Of a DNA stretch of 64,000 nucleotides, positions 35,940 through 44,581 are shown one piece after another. Below the pieces are notes generated by a model that was given only the letters and a program-made list of their open reading frames with translations, ran no database searches and was not told the DNA's origin. Positions within the stretch are counted from its first letter, which is position 1, and each line of letters begins with the position of its first letter. The position numbers and the translations under genes are program-made. Source of the stretch: Lachnospiraceae bacterium (lineage in GTDB: Bacteria; Bacillota; Clostridia; Lachnospirales; Lachnospiraceae); contig SVFL01000001.1 in assembly GCA_015056885.1 (NCBI GenBank), positions 80,822 to 144,821 of the forward strand. Reading direction: 5' to 3'.

Positions 35940-36881
35940 ATGGATAAAATTGCAGTGTTGATTCCCTGCTATAATGAGGAAAAGACCATTGCCAAGGTAG
36001 TGAATGATGTAAAGACTGCGCTTCCCGAGGCGATGATATATGTATATAATAATAATTCTACAGACAAGACCGTAGAAATTGCCGAGCAGGCCGGTGCCAT
36101 TGTGCGCAATGAGTACAAGCAGGGCAAGGGCAATGTTATGCGCAGAATGTTCCGCGAGATTGATGCGGAGTGTTATCTGATGATTGACGGTGATGACACC
36201 TATCCTTTGGATTGTGCAAGGGAAATGGTGAATCTTGTGTTGGAGAAAAATGCGGACATGGTGGTGGGAGACCGACTTTCTTCTACCTATTTTAAAGAGA
36301 ATAAGCGTCCCTTCCACAACTTTGGCAACAGCCTTATGCGTGCCGGAATTAATAGTTTGTTCCGCTCTGATATCAAGGATATTATGACCGGTTACAGAGC
36401 TTTTAGTTACGAATTTATCAAGACTTTCCCGGTATTTTCCAAGGGTTTTGAAATTGAGACGGAGATGACCATTCATGCCGTGAACTATAATATGCATGTG
36501 GAGAATGTGGTGGTGGAGTATCGTGACAGACCGGAGGGAAGTGTATCCAAATTGAATACTTACAGCGATGGTGCCAAGGTGATTCTTAAGATGCTTCAGC
36601 TCTACAAGAATTACAGACCCCTTCGCTTCTTTGGATTGTTGGCGTTTGTGTTGGCACTGCTTGCAACAATCGTATTTATTCCGGTGGGAATGGCTTATCT
36701 GGAAACCGGGTTGGTGCTTCGTTTTCCTACTTTGATTGTATGTGGGTTTGTGGTGCTGGCAGGACTTTTGTCCCTGTTCGCAGGTATGATATTGGAAGTT
36801 ATGGCAGCCAAGGACAGACGGGATTTTGAGTATCGTTTGAATCGGGTCCATGACGCTAAGAAGGCGAAAGAGAATGGTTAA
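35940..36881 (+). CDS. GtrB/DPM1-like family 2 glycosyltransferase with C-terminal membrane helices
   Basis: 313 aa from ATG 35940 (TGGAG 7 bases upstream). VLIPCYNEEKTIAKVV, YVYNNNSTDKT, MIDGDDTYPL (metal-binding DGDD) and GYRAFSYEFIKTFPV in the catalytic domain. Two C-terminal helices at about 235-260 and 268-292. Such enzymes transfer sugar from a nucleotide to undecaprenyl phosphate, providing the donor for a GT-C partner, here the DUF6020-like neighbour overlapping by 8 bases. Confidence 0.85.
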   Translation: MDKIAVLIPCYNEEKTIAKVVNDVKTALPEAMIYVYNNNSTDKTVEIAEQAGAIVRNEYKQGKGNVMRRMFREIDAECYLMIDGDDTYPLDCAREMVNLVLEKNADMVVGDRLSSTYFKENKRPFHNFGNSLMRAGINSLFRSDIKDIMTGYRAFSYEFIKTFPVFSKGFEIETEMTIHAVNYNMHVENVVVEYRDRPEGSVSKLNTYSDGAKVILKMLQLYKNYRPLRFFGLLAFVLALLATIVFIPVGMAYLETGLVLRFPTLIVCGFVVLAGLLSLFAGMILEVMAAKDRRDFEYRLNRVHDAKKAKENG

Positions 36882-38595
36882 AAAGTATTTTGATAAAAGA
36901 GTATTTGTGATATTTGCTTTGATTGGTTTTGCTTTTGGATTTTTTCAGCTGACCGGATGGGAGCTTGCCGAAAAAGGGAATATTCTCTGGACAGGGGCGT
37001 ATATTGCACGCCTCAGTTTTTTGTGTCTGGCGGTCGGTGTATTTGCAGGCGCTGTTAGTTGTGTATTGCCGGTGGTTTTGGCCGGAAAGCTTTCGCTTAT
37101 TCGTACGGAGGAACTGAGTACACCGGAGGGGAAAAGCAGTATTTGGTATTCTGAGGGAGTGCGTTGGTTCGTATCCTTCGGGTTGATTGTACTGAGCTGG
37201 CTGCCCTGCTACTTAGCCTACTATCCGGGTATTTGTGCCTATGACACCACCATTCAGTTGGGGCAGGTGGAAAGTGGTGCTTACAATGATCATCACCCCA
37301 TTGCTCATACCTTGCTTTTGGATGGCTTTATGAGCCTGGGTGATAAGCTGTTTAATGATGTCAATACAGGGCTTGCATTGTTGGTCTTGTTTCAGATGCT
37401 TGCTTTGGCAGCAGTTCTGGCATGGGGAATTGTATTGCTTACTGACAGAGGTGTCACAAAATGGATTCCGGTATGCCTCCAGATTGGTTCTATGATATAT
37501 CCCTTTCATATGTATATGAGTGTCAGTGTATGTAAGGATGTGCTTTTTACCGTGTTTTTTTTGTTGCAGATGCTGGCGTTATATGAGATGATAAGACGAA
37601 GAACATCCGGTCTTGACAGATATGATGTGCTCTTTGCCGTGTCTTCCGTGGGAATGCAACTTTATCGCAACAATGGCAGGTATGCCATGTTGGTGCTGGT
37701 GGTGATACTTTTTGTGGCAGTGATTGGCGGAAAGGGTGCCAGGAGATTTTGGGGCAAGATTGCAGTTAACTGTGCTTTTAGTCTGGTTGTGGGAAGTTTG
37801 TGTATTTCCGGATTGTTTCGGCTTACCGGAGCGGAGCAGGGAGACAGACGAGAGATGTTGAGCATGCCTATTCAGCAGCTTGCAAGATGTATGGTTTATC
37901 ATGGCGGCGTTGGAGTATTGGCAGAGGATGATGCTACCATGGACGAGGATTCCAAGGCTTTAATCAATGACTTTCTTTTAAATGAGAGCTATAAGGAATA
38001 TCGCCCGGATATTGCAGATCCGGTAAAACGTCACACCAACACTTATGTGGTGCGATATCGTACGGAGGAGTTTGCCGGGACGTATCTGAATCTCCTGGGA
38101 CGTTATCCCGGGGATTTTATCAATGCAGCGCTGGCTGTAAATGCCGGATATTTTTATGTAGGTGATGAGAGTCATGCCTATATCAATGTAAATGGCAGAG
38201 ATACAGGGCTGGGTTATGTGCAGACCCGTTTTTTGACGGAGGAACTTAATTCCAGAGGAGTCTATCAGGATTCCAAATGGAAGAGTCTCTTTCGGATAAT
38301 GGAAAAATGGGCAGACAACAATGCTTATTTAAAGCTTCCGGTATTGAAATATTTGTTTGTGCCGGGTGTCTTTTTGTGGTTATATATGCTGCTGGCAGGA
38401 TGTCTGATTGCGTGCAGAAAATATGACAGATGTGTACCTCTTGCACTGGTTATGGGCTATTATGCAACTTTGATTTTGGGGCCTACGGTGCAACTTAGAT
38501 ATATTTATCCGCTGATGGTTGTGTTGCCATTTAGTGTGCTTATGGCTATATGCAGAGGCGGAAGTAAGGAAACGAAGAATGAACAGTCAGAATAA
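36874..38595 (+). CDS. Polytopic membrane protein (DUF6020-like), probable GT-C glycosyltransferase
   Basis: 573 aa from ATG 36874. About 12 membrane helices. The extracytoplasmic loop at about residues 115-150 reads YPGICAYDTTIQLGQ and NDHHPIAHTLLLDG, the signature of DUF6020 family proteins common in Lachnospiraceae cell-surface clusters. The Asp in YDT and the HH pair are candidates for the active site. Likely partner of the preceding GtrB-like enzyme. It overlaps the next gene by 17 bases. Confidence 0.75.
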   Translation: MVKKYFDKRVFVIFALIGFAFGFFQLTGWELAEKGNILWTGAYIARLSFLCLAVGVFAGAVSCVLPVVLAGKLSLIRTEELSTPEGKSSIWYSEGVRWFVSFGLIVLSWLPCYLAYYPGICAYDTTIQLGQVESGAYNDHHPIAHTLLLDGFMSLGDKLFNDVNTGLALLVLFQMLALAAVLAWGIVLLTDRGVTKWIPVCLQIGSMIYPFHMYMSVSVCKDVLFTVFFLLQMLALYEMIRRRTSGLDRYDVLFAVSSVGMQLYRNNGRYAMLVLVVILFVAVIGGKGARRFWGKIAVNCAFSLVVGSLCISGLFRLTGAEQGDRREMLSMPIQQLARCMVYHGGVGVLAEDDATMDEDSKALINDFLLNESYKEYRPDIADPVKRHTNTYVVRYRTEEFAGTYLNLLGRYPGDFINAALAVNAGYFYVGDESHAYINVNGRDTGLGYVQTRFLTEELNSRGVYQDSKWKSLFRIMEKWADNNAYLKLPVLKYLFVPGVFLWLYMLLAGCLIACRKYDRCVPLALVMGYYATLILGPTVQLRYIYPLMVVLPFSVLMAICRGGSKETKNEQSE

Positions 38596-39733
38596 AAATG
38601 ACAAATTGATTATCGGCGGCGGATTATATGGCCTTTATGCAGCTTTGTACTGCGGACGCAAGGGACAAAAGGTTACTCTTCTGGAGCTTGAGCCGGCTCC
38701 GTTTACACGTGCTACTTATATTAATCAGGCAAGAGTCCACATGGGATATCATTATCCCCGCTCCCTGTCCACGGCTATGAAGTCTGCAGGTTATTTTAAG
38801 CGTTTTGTGGATGATTACGGATTTTGTATTCACGATAAATTCAAGCAGGTCTATGCTACTTCCAGTCACTTTTCCTGGACGGATGCGGAGGAGTTTCGTA
38901 AATTCTGCAAGAGTGCAGATATTCCCTGCATGGATTTGCCGGTGGAACAATATTTCCAAACAGGCTTATGCGACGGAGCTTTTTTGACGGAAGAATATAC
39001 CTACGATGCTCATATTCTCAGGGACTATTTGATGAAAGAATTGGAAGTGCTGCCCAATGTGTCTTTGCAGTTTAGTCGGGAGATTCAGCGGATTGTAAAG
39101 CAGAGTGACAGTTATGAAATTTATGTACTTCATGAGGGTAAGGAAGAGGTTTATGTTGCTCCTTTTGTATTAAATGCCACATATGCCTCGGTAAATCAGG
39201 TGCTTCGCAGAGTGGAGGGAGTTGAAACCCAGGACTTTGGATTAAAATACGAACTTTGTGAGATTATTTTGTGTAATGTGGATGAGAGACTTAAGGACAT
39301 CGGACTGACTGTGATGGATGGCCCCTTTTTCTCCATTATGCCCTTTGGTAAGACGGGGTATCATTCCCTGACATCCGTTACATTTACGCCTCATAAGACA
39401 AGTTATGATGCCACACCACAGTTTGAGTGCGTGAAAAACGGTATCTGTAATGAGATGTGGCTGGGTAACTGCAATGAGTGTGCGCACAAGCCGGAGAGTG
39501 CATGGGAATACATGTCAGCTCTTGCCCGCAAATATATGAGGGAAGAGTATGGTTTTACCTATGAGAAGTCATTGTTTTCCATGAAGCCGATTCTTAAGGC
39601 TTCGGAGATTGACGATTCCCGCCCTACGGTGATTAAGCGTCTGGAGCCTGAAAGTGCAGGGGGACCGGTGTTTATCAGTGTGCTTTCGGGTAAGATTAAC
39701 ACGGTTTATGATTTGGATGAGTTTTTGGACTAA
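38579..39733 (+). CDS. FAD-dependent oxidoreductase (DAO-like)
   Basis: 384 aa from ATG 38579 (AAGGAAACGAAG ribosome site). N-terminal dinucleotide-binding motif IIGGGLYGLYAALYCGRKG followed by VTLLELE at the expected beta2 position. ARVHMGYHYPRS lies near residue 50 and SVLSGKINTVYDLDEF at the end, compatible with an FAD-binding C-terminus. It resembles D-amino-acid-oxidase-type proteins. The substrate is unknown, and its place between sugar-transfer genes suggests oxidation of a sugar or a lipid-linked intermediate. Co-transcribed with neighbours. Confidence 0.75.
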   Translation: MNSQNKNDKLIIGGGLYGLYAALYCGRKGQKVTLLELEPAPFTRATYINQARVHMGYHYPRSLSTAMKSAGYFKRFVDDYGFCIHDKFKQVYATSSHFSWTDAEEFRKFCKSADIPCMDLPVEQYFQTGLCDGAFLTEEYTYDAHILRDYLMKELEVLPNVSLQFSREIQRIVKQSDSYEIYVLHEGKEEVYVAPFVLNATYASVNQVLRRVEGVETQDFGLKYELCEIILCNVDERLKDIGLTVMDGPFFSIMPFGKTGYHSLTSVTFTPHKTSYDATPQFECVKNGICNEMWLGNCNECAHKPESAWEYMSALARKYMREEYGFTYEKSLFSMKPILKASEIDDSRPTVIKRLEPESAGGPVFISVLSGKINTVYDLDEFLD

Positions 39734-39750
39734 CGGAGGTTTGGATATAA

Positions 39751-40701
39751 ATGAAACAGACAGGCAAGGAGAAAAATTTTGTATCCTGCGTGGTTTATCT
39801 GCATAATGACGGTGCTGTGGTAAAAGATTTTATGCGCAGTATCTGTAATGTGATGAATGCCAATTTTGAGAAATTTGAAATTGTGTGTGTCAATGACGGT
39901 TGTACCGATGATACAGTGGAACAGCTTAATGCGTTTTTGGAGGAGGGGCAGCAGGCCCGTTCTGTAAGCCTGATTAATTTAAGTTTCTATCAGGGTGTGG
40001 AGACAGCAATGAATGCCGGAAGTGATTTGGCTGTGGGAGATTTTCTGTTCGAATTCGATCAGTGCAATATGGACTTTGATGAAGAGATGATTATGCAGGT
40101 ATATCGCCGCGCGCTGGAGGGATATGATGTGGTATCTGCCTCTCCCAAACGTGGTGTGGCATTGACGTCCAAGGTGTTTTATGGACTGTATAACTGGAGT
40201 ACAGGAAACCGTTACAAAATTCGCCAGGAGCGTTTTCGTATTGTTTCCAGACGCGCCATTAATCGTGTAAATCAAATGAACATTTATGTGCCTTACCGTA
40301 AGGCTATGTACATGAATTGTGGTTTGAAAACGGATACTCTTATCTATGATAATAAGAATACTGCCCGCAGGAACCGCAATCGTGAAGAACGTGGAAGCAG
40401 AAGCGGACTTGCAGTGGATACACTTGTGATTTTCACAGATGTCTTAGAAAAGTTTTCCATGTTTGTGAGTGCAGTGCTTTTAGGATTTTTGCTGTTGATG
40501 TTTGGATGGATTGTATACTCTGTATTCAGTGAGGTGCGACCGGTGGAAGGATGGCTTTCGCTGATGGCCCTGATGAGTTTTGGATTCTTTATGTTGTCGG
40601 TGCTGATGACTTTGATTTTCAAGTATCTGTCCATTATTTTGAATATGAGTTTTAAGAGACAGCGCTATGTGATAGAAGGAGTGGAGAAACTGACCAAATG
40701 A
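39751..40701 (+). CDS. GtrB/DPM1-like family 2 glycosyltransferase, atypical metal site
   Basis: 316 aa, ACGGAGG upstream. GT-A fold with VVYLHNDGAVVKDF, VCVNDGCTDDT and NLSFYQGVETAMNAGSDLAVGD. The usual DxD-type site reads FEFDQCNMDFD, so the canonical acidic triplet is altered. Two C-terminal helices at about 235-260 and 270-295. It may charge undecaprenyl phosphate with a sugar, or be a non-canonical or inactive relative. Overlaps the next GT2 by 4 bases, suggesting a pair. Confidence 0.78.
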   Translation: MKQTGKEKNFVSCVVYLHNDGAVVKDFMRSICNVMNANFEKFEIVCVNDGCTDDTVEQLNAFLEEGQQARSVSLINLSFYQGVETAMNAGSDLAVGDFLFEFDQCNMDFDEEMIMQVYRRALEGYDVVSASPKRGVALTSKVFYGLYNWSTGNRYKIRQERFRIVSRRAINRVNQMNIYVPYRKAMYMNCGLKTDTLIYDNKNTARRNRNREERGSRSGLAVDTLVIFTDVLEKFSMFVSAVLLGFLLLMFGWIVYSVFSEVRPVEGWLSLMALMSFGFFMLSVLMTLIFKYLSIILNMSFKRQRYVIEGVEKLTK

Positions 40702-41423
40702 TGCTGACAATTATTTTCCCGGTATTAAATGAAAAACTTCGCTTAGAGAGCGGAATTACCCGTACGGTAGAATATCTTAAGAAGATTAACTACTCCAATT
40801 ATGAGATTATTATTGTGGACAATGGTTCCGAGGATGAGACGCCTCAGATTGCAAAGAAGCTTTGTGAGAAATATCCTACGGTGCAGTATGAGCGTATCAA
40901 TGTACGCGGAGTAGGTGCCGCATTTCGCAGAGGCGTGAAGCTCAGCCACGGTGATGTGGTGGGCTATATGGATATTGATTTGTCTACCAATATCAAGCAT
41001 CTGGGAGAGGCTATTCATCTTTTTGAGACGGTTCCTGAAGTGGAATATATTAACGGAAGCCGTTTCGCAAAGGAGTCCGATACCCAGGGCCGTAAGTGGT
41101 ATCGTAAGATTACTTCTCAGGGGCTTTTGATTTTGCTGAAGCTTTTCCTGCGCATGAAATCCACGGACGCTATTTGTGGGTTTACCTTTGTGCGTCGCAA
41201 AACAGCAATTTCTCTGATTAAGGGTTGCAGCAAGGATAATGGCTGGTTTTATATGATTGAGTTCCTTTTGCGGGCCGAGAAGCGAGGTGTCATGATCATG
41301 GATTATCCTGTAGAATGGCAGGAGGATTACAACACTACCGTTAAGGTATTTAAGACCATTTGCAATTATCTGGTGCAGATTGCAAGACTGTTTAATGAAT
41401 TTTATATAAAGAAGAATATTTAA
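40698..41423 (+). CDS. DPM1-like family 2 glycosyltransferase (short)
   Basis: 241 aa. IIFPVLNEKLRLESGI, IIIVDNGSEDET, GVGAAFRRGVKLSHGDVVGYMDIDLST (metal-binding DID) and STDAICGFTFVRR. No C-terminal helices, so like eukaryotic DPM1 or a soluble GtrB. It forms an ATGA-linked pair with the atypical GT2 upstream. Last gene before a 400-bp intergenic region. Confidence 0.82.
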   Translation: MMLTIIFPVLNEKLRLESGITRTVEYLKKINYSNYEIIIVDNGSEDETPQIAKKLCEKYPTVQYERINVRGVGAAFRRGVKLSHGDVVGYMDIDLSTNIKHLGEAIHLFETVPEVEYINGSRFAKESDTQGRKWYRKITSQGLLILLKLFLRMKSTDAICGFTFVRRKTAISLIKGCSKDNGWFYMIEFLLRAEKRGVMIMDYPVEWQEDYNTTVKVFKTICNYLVQIARLFNEFYIKKNI

Positions 41424-41439
41424 GATTATGAATGTCAGG

Positions 41440-41740
41440 GGATTTTGGTGGACCTGGTGCTGGTAGTGAAAATCCGGTGCAGGTGAAATCCCGGCGAGCA
41501 GGGGGGGAGGCGGGATAGTCCGGAAAATGTTCGTACACCCACAGACATTTGGGCCTAAAAATGGGCATATACAGAAAAATTTGCTCGTGACGCCCCGAAA
41601 ATACGATTTGTCAAGAATTGGTAATCAGTAAAATGATAAAAACACGAAATGACATATAAAGGATGAAAGAATAAAATGATATTTTGATAATTGGGTTGAA
41701 ATTTGGGTATAGAAGAAGTATTTTTTTCTATATGCCCAAA
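41440..41740 (+). ncRNA. Structured intergenic region, possible regulatory leader or repeat
   Basis: No gene is visible in 41424-41822. The first part is G-rich and folds through ATCCCG (41491 region) with CGGGAT (41511 region) inside CCGG arms. Further on, TGGGCATATA (41562-41571) can pair either with GCCC (41592-41595) or with TATATGCCCA (41729-41738). The last segment can instead pair locally with TTTGGGTATAGAA (41702-41714). Mutually exclusive stems are typical of attenuators and riboswitches. No known class fits (see rejected items). A related arrangement occurs at 63670-63752. Confidence 0.4.
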
Positions 41741-41822
41741 TAGCGGTCAGATAAGTAAAGCGAGTACCGTAAGATGTTTAGTAAGAGATTGTAACGAAGG
41801 AAATCTTGGAAAGGACGGTATT

Positions 41823-41933
41823 ATGAAAAAGGGACCAAGCTTCAAGAACATTGTTATCATATTATTGATTGTTTTGGCAGTATGGGGATTGTATTGTTTT
41901 GGACATTTTGCTTATGTTGCATCTATAACATGA
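41823..41933 (+). CDS. 36-residue single-helix membrane peptide
   Basis: ATG 41823 has AAGGA 7 bases upstream. The peptide starts KKGPSFKN and then has one hydrophobic helix (IVIILLIVLAVWGLYCFGHFAY). A longer reading of the frame to 41703 has no ribosome site and passes through the hairpin region. Small membrane peptides are often regulators of larger membrane proteins. It lies 33 bases before the aminotransferase gene, so co-transcription is likely. Function unknown. Confidence 0.55.
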   Translation: MKKGPSFKNIVIILLIVLAVWGLYCFGHFAYVASIT

Positions 41934-41966
41934 GTCCTATGATGAAGAAAAGCGAAGGAGTATACG

Positions 41967-43076
41967 ATGGCTGAACATATTAAGAGAATAGATTTGACTC
42001 GTAATTATGAAGCGCATAAAGAAGAATATCAGGAGGCAATCGCAAAGGTTTGTGTGGAGACAGCCTTCTCCGGCGGTAAGTATGCTGATCAATTTGATGA
42101 GGAGTTTGCCGCATATGTAGGCAGCAAATATGCCTGTGGTGTAAATAACGGAACTTCCGCCCTGCATCTGGCGATGTTAGCACTGGGCGTGGGCCCCGGA
42201 GATGAGGTGATTGTACCTGCAAATACGTATATTGCTACCGCGTGGGGCGTAAGCTACACCGGTGCGACTCCTGTGTTTGCAGATTGTACGGCAGATACCT
42301 GGGAGCTGGATCCTGCGTCTGTGGAGGCGAAGATTACGGATAAGACCAAGGGTATCATTGGTGTGCATCTTTATGGACAGCCTTTTGATTATGCGGCTAT
42401 TAAGGCTATTGCAGACAAGCATGGACTGTTTGTAGTGGAGGACTGTGCACAGTCTCATGGTGCGAAGTTTGAGGGAAGAAATGTAGGTACGTTAGGTGAG
42501 CTTGCTTGCTTTAGCTTTTATCCGGGCAAGAATCTCTATGCCTTCGGTGAGGGCGGCAGCGTGACCTGCGACAATGAGGAGTATCTTAAGCACATGACCA
42601 GACTGAAGAATCAGGGGTGTGATGTGCGTTATTATCATGATGAAATCGGTTATAACTACCGTCTGGAAGGTTTGCAGGGTGCAGTGCTTTCCGTTAGTTT
42701 GAAATATTTGCCGGAGTGGACTGCCCGCAGACAGGAAATTGGTAAGCGTTATATTGCGGAAATCAATAATCCTTTGATTACCATGCAGGCGCATCCCGAG
42801 AATACAGAGTCTGTGTTTCATCTCTTTGTCATTACGGTGCCTGACCATGACGATTTTGTGGCTTACATGGCAGAGAATAATGTGGAGTGTAATATGCACT
42901 ATCCCGTGCCCTGTCATTTGCAGAAGGCATATGCACACTTGGGTTACAAGGAGGGTGACTGTCCCAATGCGGAGTATCTTGCTTCTCACTGTGTGACATT
43001 GCCCTTGTTCCCTGAGATGCGTGAGGATGAGATTGCAAGAGTGATTGAGCTCTGCAATGCATATAAGAACAATTGA
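41967..43076 (+). CDS. DegT-family sugar aminotransferase (FdtB/QdtB-like)
   Basis: 369 aa, GAAGGAG 7 bases upstream. FSGGKYADQFDEEFAAYVG, VNNGTSALHLAMLALG, VEDCAQSHGA and the Schiff-base Lys in SFYPGKNLYAFGEGG. That last pattern is typical of the 3-aminotransferases of dTDP-3-amino-3,6-dideoxyhexose pathways (FdtB/QdtB) rather than the 4-aminotransferases elsewhere in this window. The partner ketoisomerase and the RmlAB genes are not in the window. The following GNAT is the likely N-acetyltransferase. Confidence 0.8.
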   Translation: MAEHIKRIDLTRNYEAHKEEYQEAIAKVCVETAFSGGKYADQFDEEFAAYVGSKYACGVNNGTSALHLAMLALGVGPGDEVIVPANTYIATAWGVSYTGATPVFADCTADTWELDPASVEAKITDKTKGIIGVHLYGQPFDYAAIKAIADKHGLFVVEDCAQSHGAKFEGRNVGTLGELACFSFYPGKNLYAFGEGGSVTCDNEEYLKHMTRLKNQGCDVRYYHDEIGYNYRLEGLQGAVLSVSLKYLPEWTARRQEIGKRYIAEINNPLITMQAHPENTESVFHLFVITVPDHDDFVAYMAENNVECNMHYPVPCHLQKAYAHLGYKEGDCPNAEYLASHCVTLPLFPEMREDEIARVIELCNAYKNN

Positions 43077-43085
43077 GGTATATAA

Positions 43086-43616
43086 ATGATGACCGGAACA
43101 TATCGGGATGAACAGGCGGGTATTTATTTGCGGCTGATGACCCATGAGGACACGGAGCGGATTGTGACATGGAGAAATTCGGACGCCGTCCGCAAGAATT
43201 TCATTTATCAGGAGCTCTTCACCAGAGAAGGGCATGAAAACTGGATACGCACTCAGGTGGATACCGGGCGTGTGGTGCAGACCATCATCTGTGATATTGC
43301 TACGGACAAGCCCTTGGGAAGTGTGTATATCAGAGATATTGACAGACATCACAACAAGGCAGAGTATGGTATTTTTATCGGTGAGGCCGATGCCAGAGGC
43401 CGCGGTGTGGGTACGGCGGCTGCTAAGCTGATGCTTCGATACTGCTTTGAGGAGGCCGGACTGCACAGGGTGTATCTGCGAGCTTTTGCAGAGAATCTGC
43501 AGGCTATCGGCAGCTATGAGAAGGCTGGTTTTGTGAGAGAAGGTTTATTAAAGGATGATGTCTGTATAGACGGTGAATACCGTGATATAGTATGGATGGC
43601 TGCTGTCGCAAAATAG
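43086..43616 (+). CDS. GNAT N-acetyltransferase, probably acting on an amino sugar
   Basis: 176 aa, GAGGT 7 bases upstream of an ATGATG start. Acetyltransf_3-type GNAT: LRLMTHEDTERIVTWRN at the start, EYGIFIGEADARGRGVGTAAAKL (acetyl-CoA-binding R/Q-x-x-G-x-G/A loop) and YLRAFAENLQAIGSYEKAGF. It directly follows a sugar aminotransferase, so N-acetylation of the amino sugar is the simplest role. It overlaps no neighbour; the next start is 26 bases on. Confidence 0.8.
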   Translation: MMTGTYRDEQAGIYLRLMTHEDTERIVTWRNSDAVRKNFIYQELFTREGHENWIRTQVDTGRVVQTIICDIATDKPLGSVYIRDIDRHHNKAEYGIFIGEADARGRGVGTAAAKLMLRYCFEEAGLHRVYLRAFAENLQAIGSYEKAGFVREGLLKDDVCIDGEYRDIVWMAAVAK

Positions 43617-43642
43617 TGATTGCAGCAGGAAAGGTTACCAAA

Positions 43643-44581
43643 ATGAAAAAGGTGAGTTTTGTCATTCCCTGCTATCGCTCAGAGAAGACCTTGGAGCATG
43701 TAGTGGTGGAAATTAAAAATAAAATGAAGCAGCTTACAAATTACAGCTACGAGATTATTCTGGTAAATGACTGTTCTCCGGATGGCACATTGGCAGTGAT
43801 TCGTAAATTGTGCGAGAGTCATGAGGAGGTGCGGGGACTTGATTTTGCCCGTAATTTTGGACAGCATTCTGCTCTGATGGCAGGGCTTCGTGAGTCTCGT
43901 GGAGACTATGTGGTGTGTCTGGATGATGATGGACAGACTCCGGCAGATGAGGTGGATAAACTCCTTGCCAAGTTGGATGAAGGATTTGATGCGGTGTATG
44001 CTAAATACGAGCACAAGCAGCATTCTACATTCCGTAATCTGGGCAGTAAAATGAATGAGCTCATGACCCGTATGATGTTGGAGAAACCAAAGGAATTGTA
44101 TGTTTCCAGCTATTTTGCTGTTCGTAGGTTTGTGGTAAATGATATGATTCGCTATGAGAATTCCTATCCCTATGTTATTGGCCTGGTGCTTCGGACCACC
44201 AAGAATATTACCAATGTGGTGGTGACACACAGAGAGCGTGAAGAAGGTAATTCCGGCTACACCATGAAAAAGCTTTTGGGTCTGTGGTTTAACGGTTTCA
44301 CGGCATTTTCGGTAAAACCTTTACGCATTGCTACGATTATTGGAGGAATCAGTGCCTGTGGCGGTTTTGCCTATGGATTATATACAATCATAAAGAAGTT
44401 GGTGAATCCTGCGGTGCCTTTGGGATTTAGTGCACTCATGGTTGCCATTGTGATTTTTGGCGGCATGATTATGGTGATGTTGGGCCTGATTGGCGAGTAT
44501 ATCGGCAGAATTTATATCAGTATGAACAATTCTCCCCAGTATGTAATTCGGGAGAAAATTAATTGTGAGGAAATCAAATGA
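43643..44581 (+). CDS. GtrB/ArnC-like family 2 glycosyltransferase
   Basis: 312 aa from ATG 43643 (AGGAAAGG upstream). VIPCYRSEKTLEHVV, ILVNDCSPDGT, DFARNFGQHSALMAGL, CLDDDGQTPADE (metal site) and two C-terminal helices (about 230-256, 265-290). It ends in the GEYIGRIYISMNNSPQYV tail usual in undecaprenyl-phosphate glycosyltransferases. It would load the donor for the GT-C-like protein overlapping by 4 bases. Confidence 0.87.
   Translation: MKKVSFVIPCYRSEKTLEHVVVEIKNKMKQLTNYSYEIILVNDCSPDGTLAVIRKLCESHEEVRGLDFARNFGQHSALMAGLRESRGDYVVCLDDDGQTPADEVDKLLAKLDEGFDAVYAKYEHKQHSTFRNLGSKMNELMTRMMLEKPKELYVSSYFAVRRFVVNDMIRYENSYPYVIGLVLRTTKNITNVVVTHREREEGNSGYTMKKLLGLWFNGFTAFSVKPLRIATIIGGISACGGFAYGLYTIIKKLVNPAVPLGFSALMVAIVIFGGMIMVMLGLIGEYIGRIYISMNNSPQYVIREKINCEEIK

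Noticed and set aside
35880..36851. Long minus-strand open frame (324 codons) over the GtrB-like gene
   Set aside because: Antisense shadow. Composition is His/Ile-rich and unlike a protein family, there is no ribosome site, and the plus-strand gene is a clear GT2.
41440..41530. Resemblance of GGTGAAATCCCG and ATAGTCCGGA to FMN and cobalamin riboswitch boxes
   Set aside because: Only fragments match; the conserved cores and their order are absent, and the downstream genes are unrelated to flavin or B12.
42492..43466. Long minus-strand open frame (324 codons) over the aminotransferase and GNAT genes
   Set aside because: Antisense shadow spanning two well-supported genes; no motif, no start signal.
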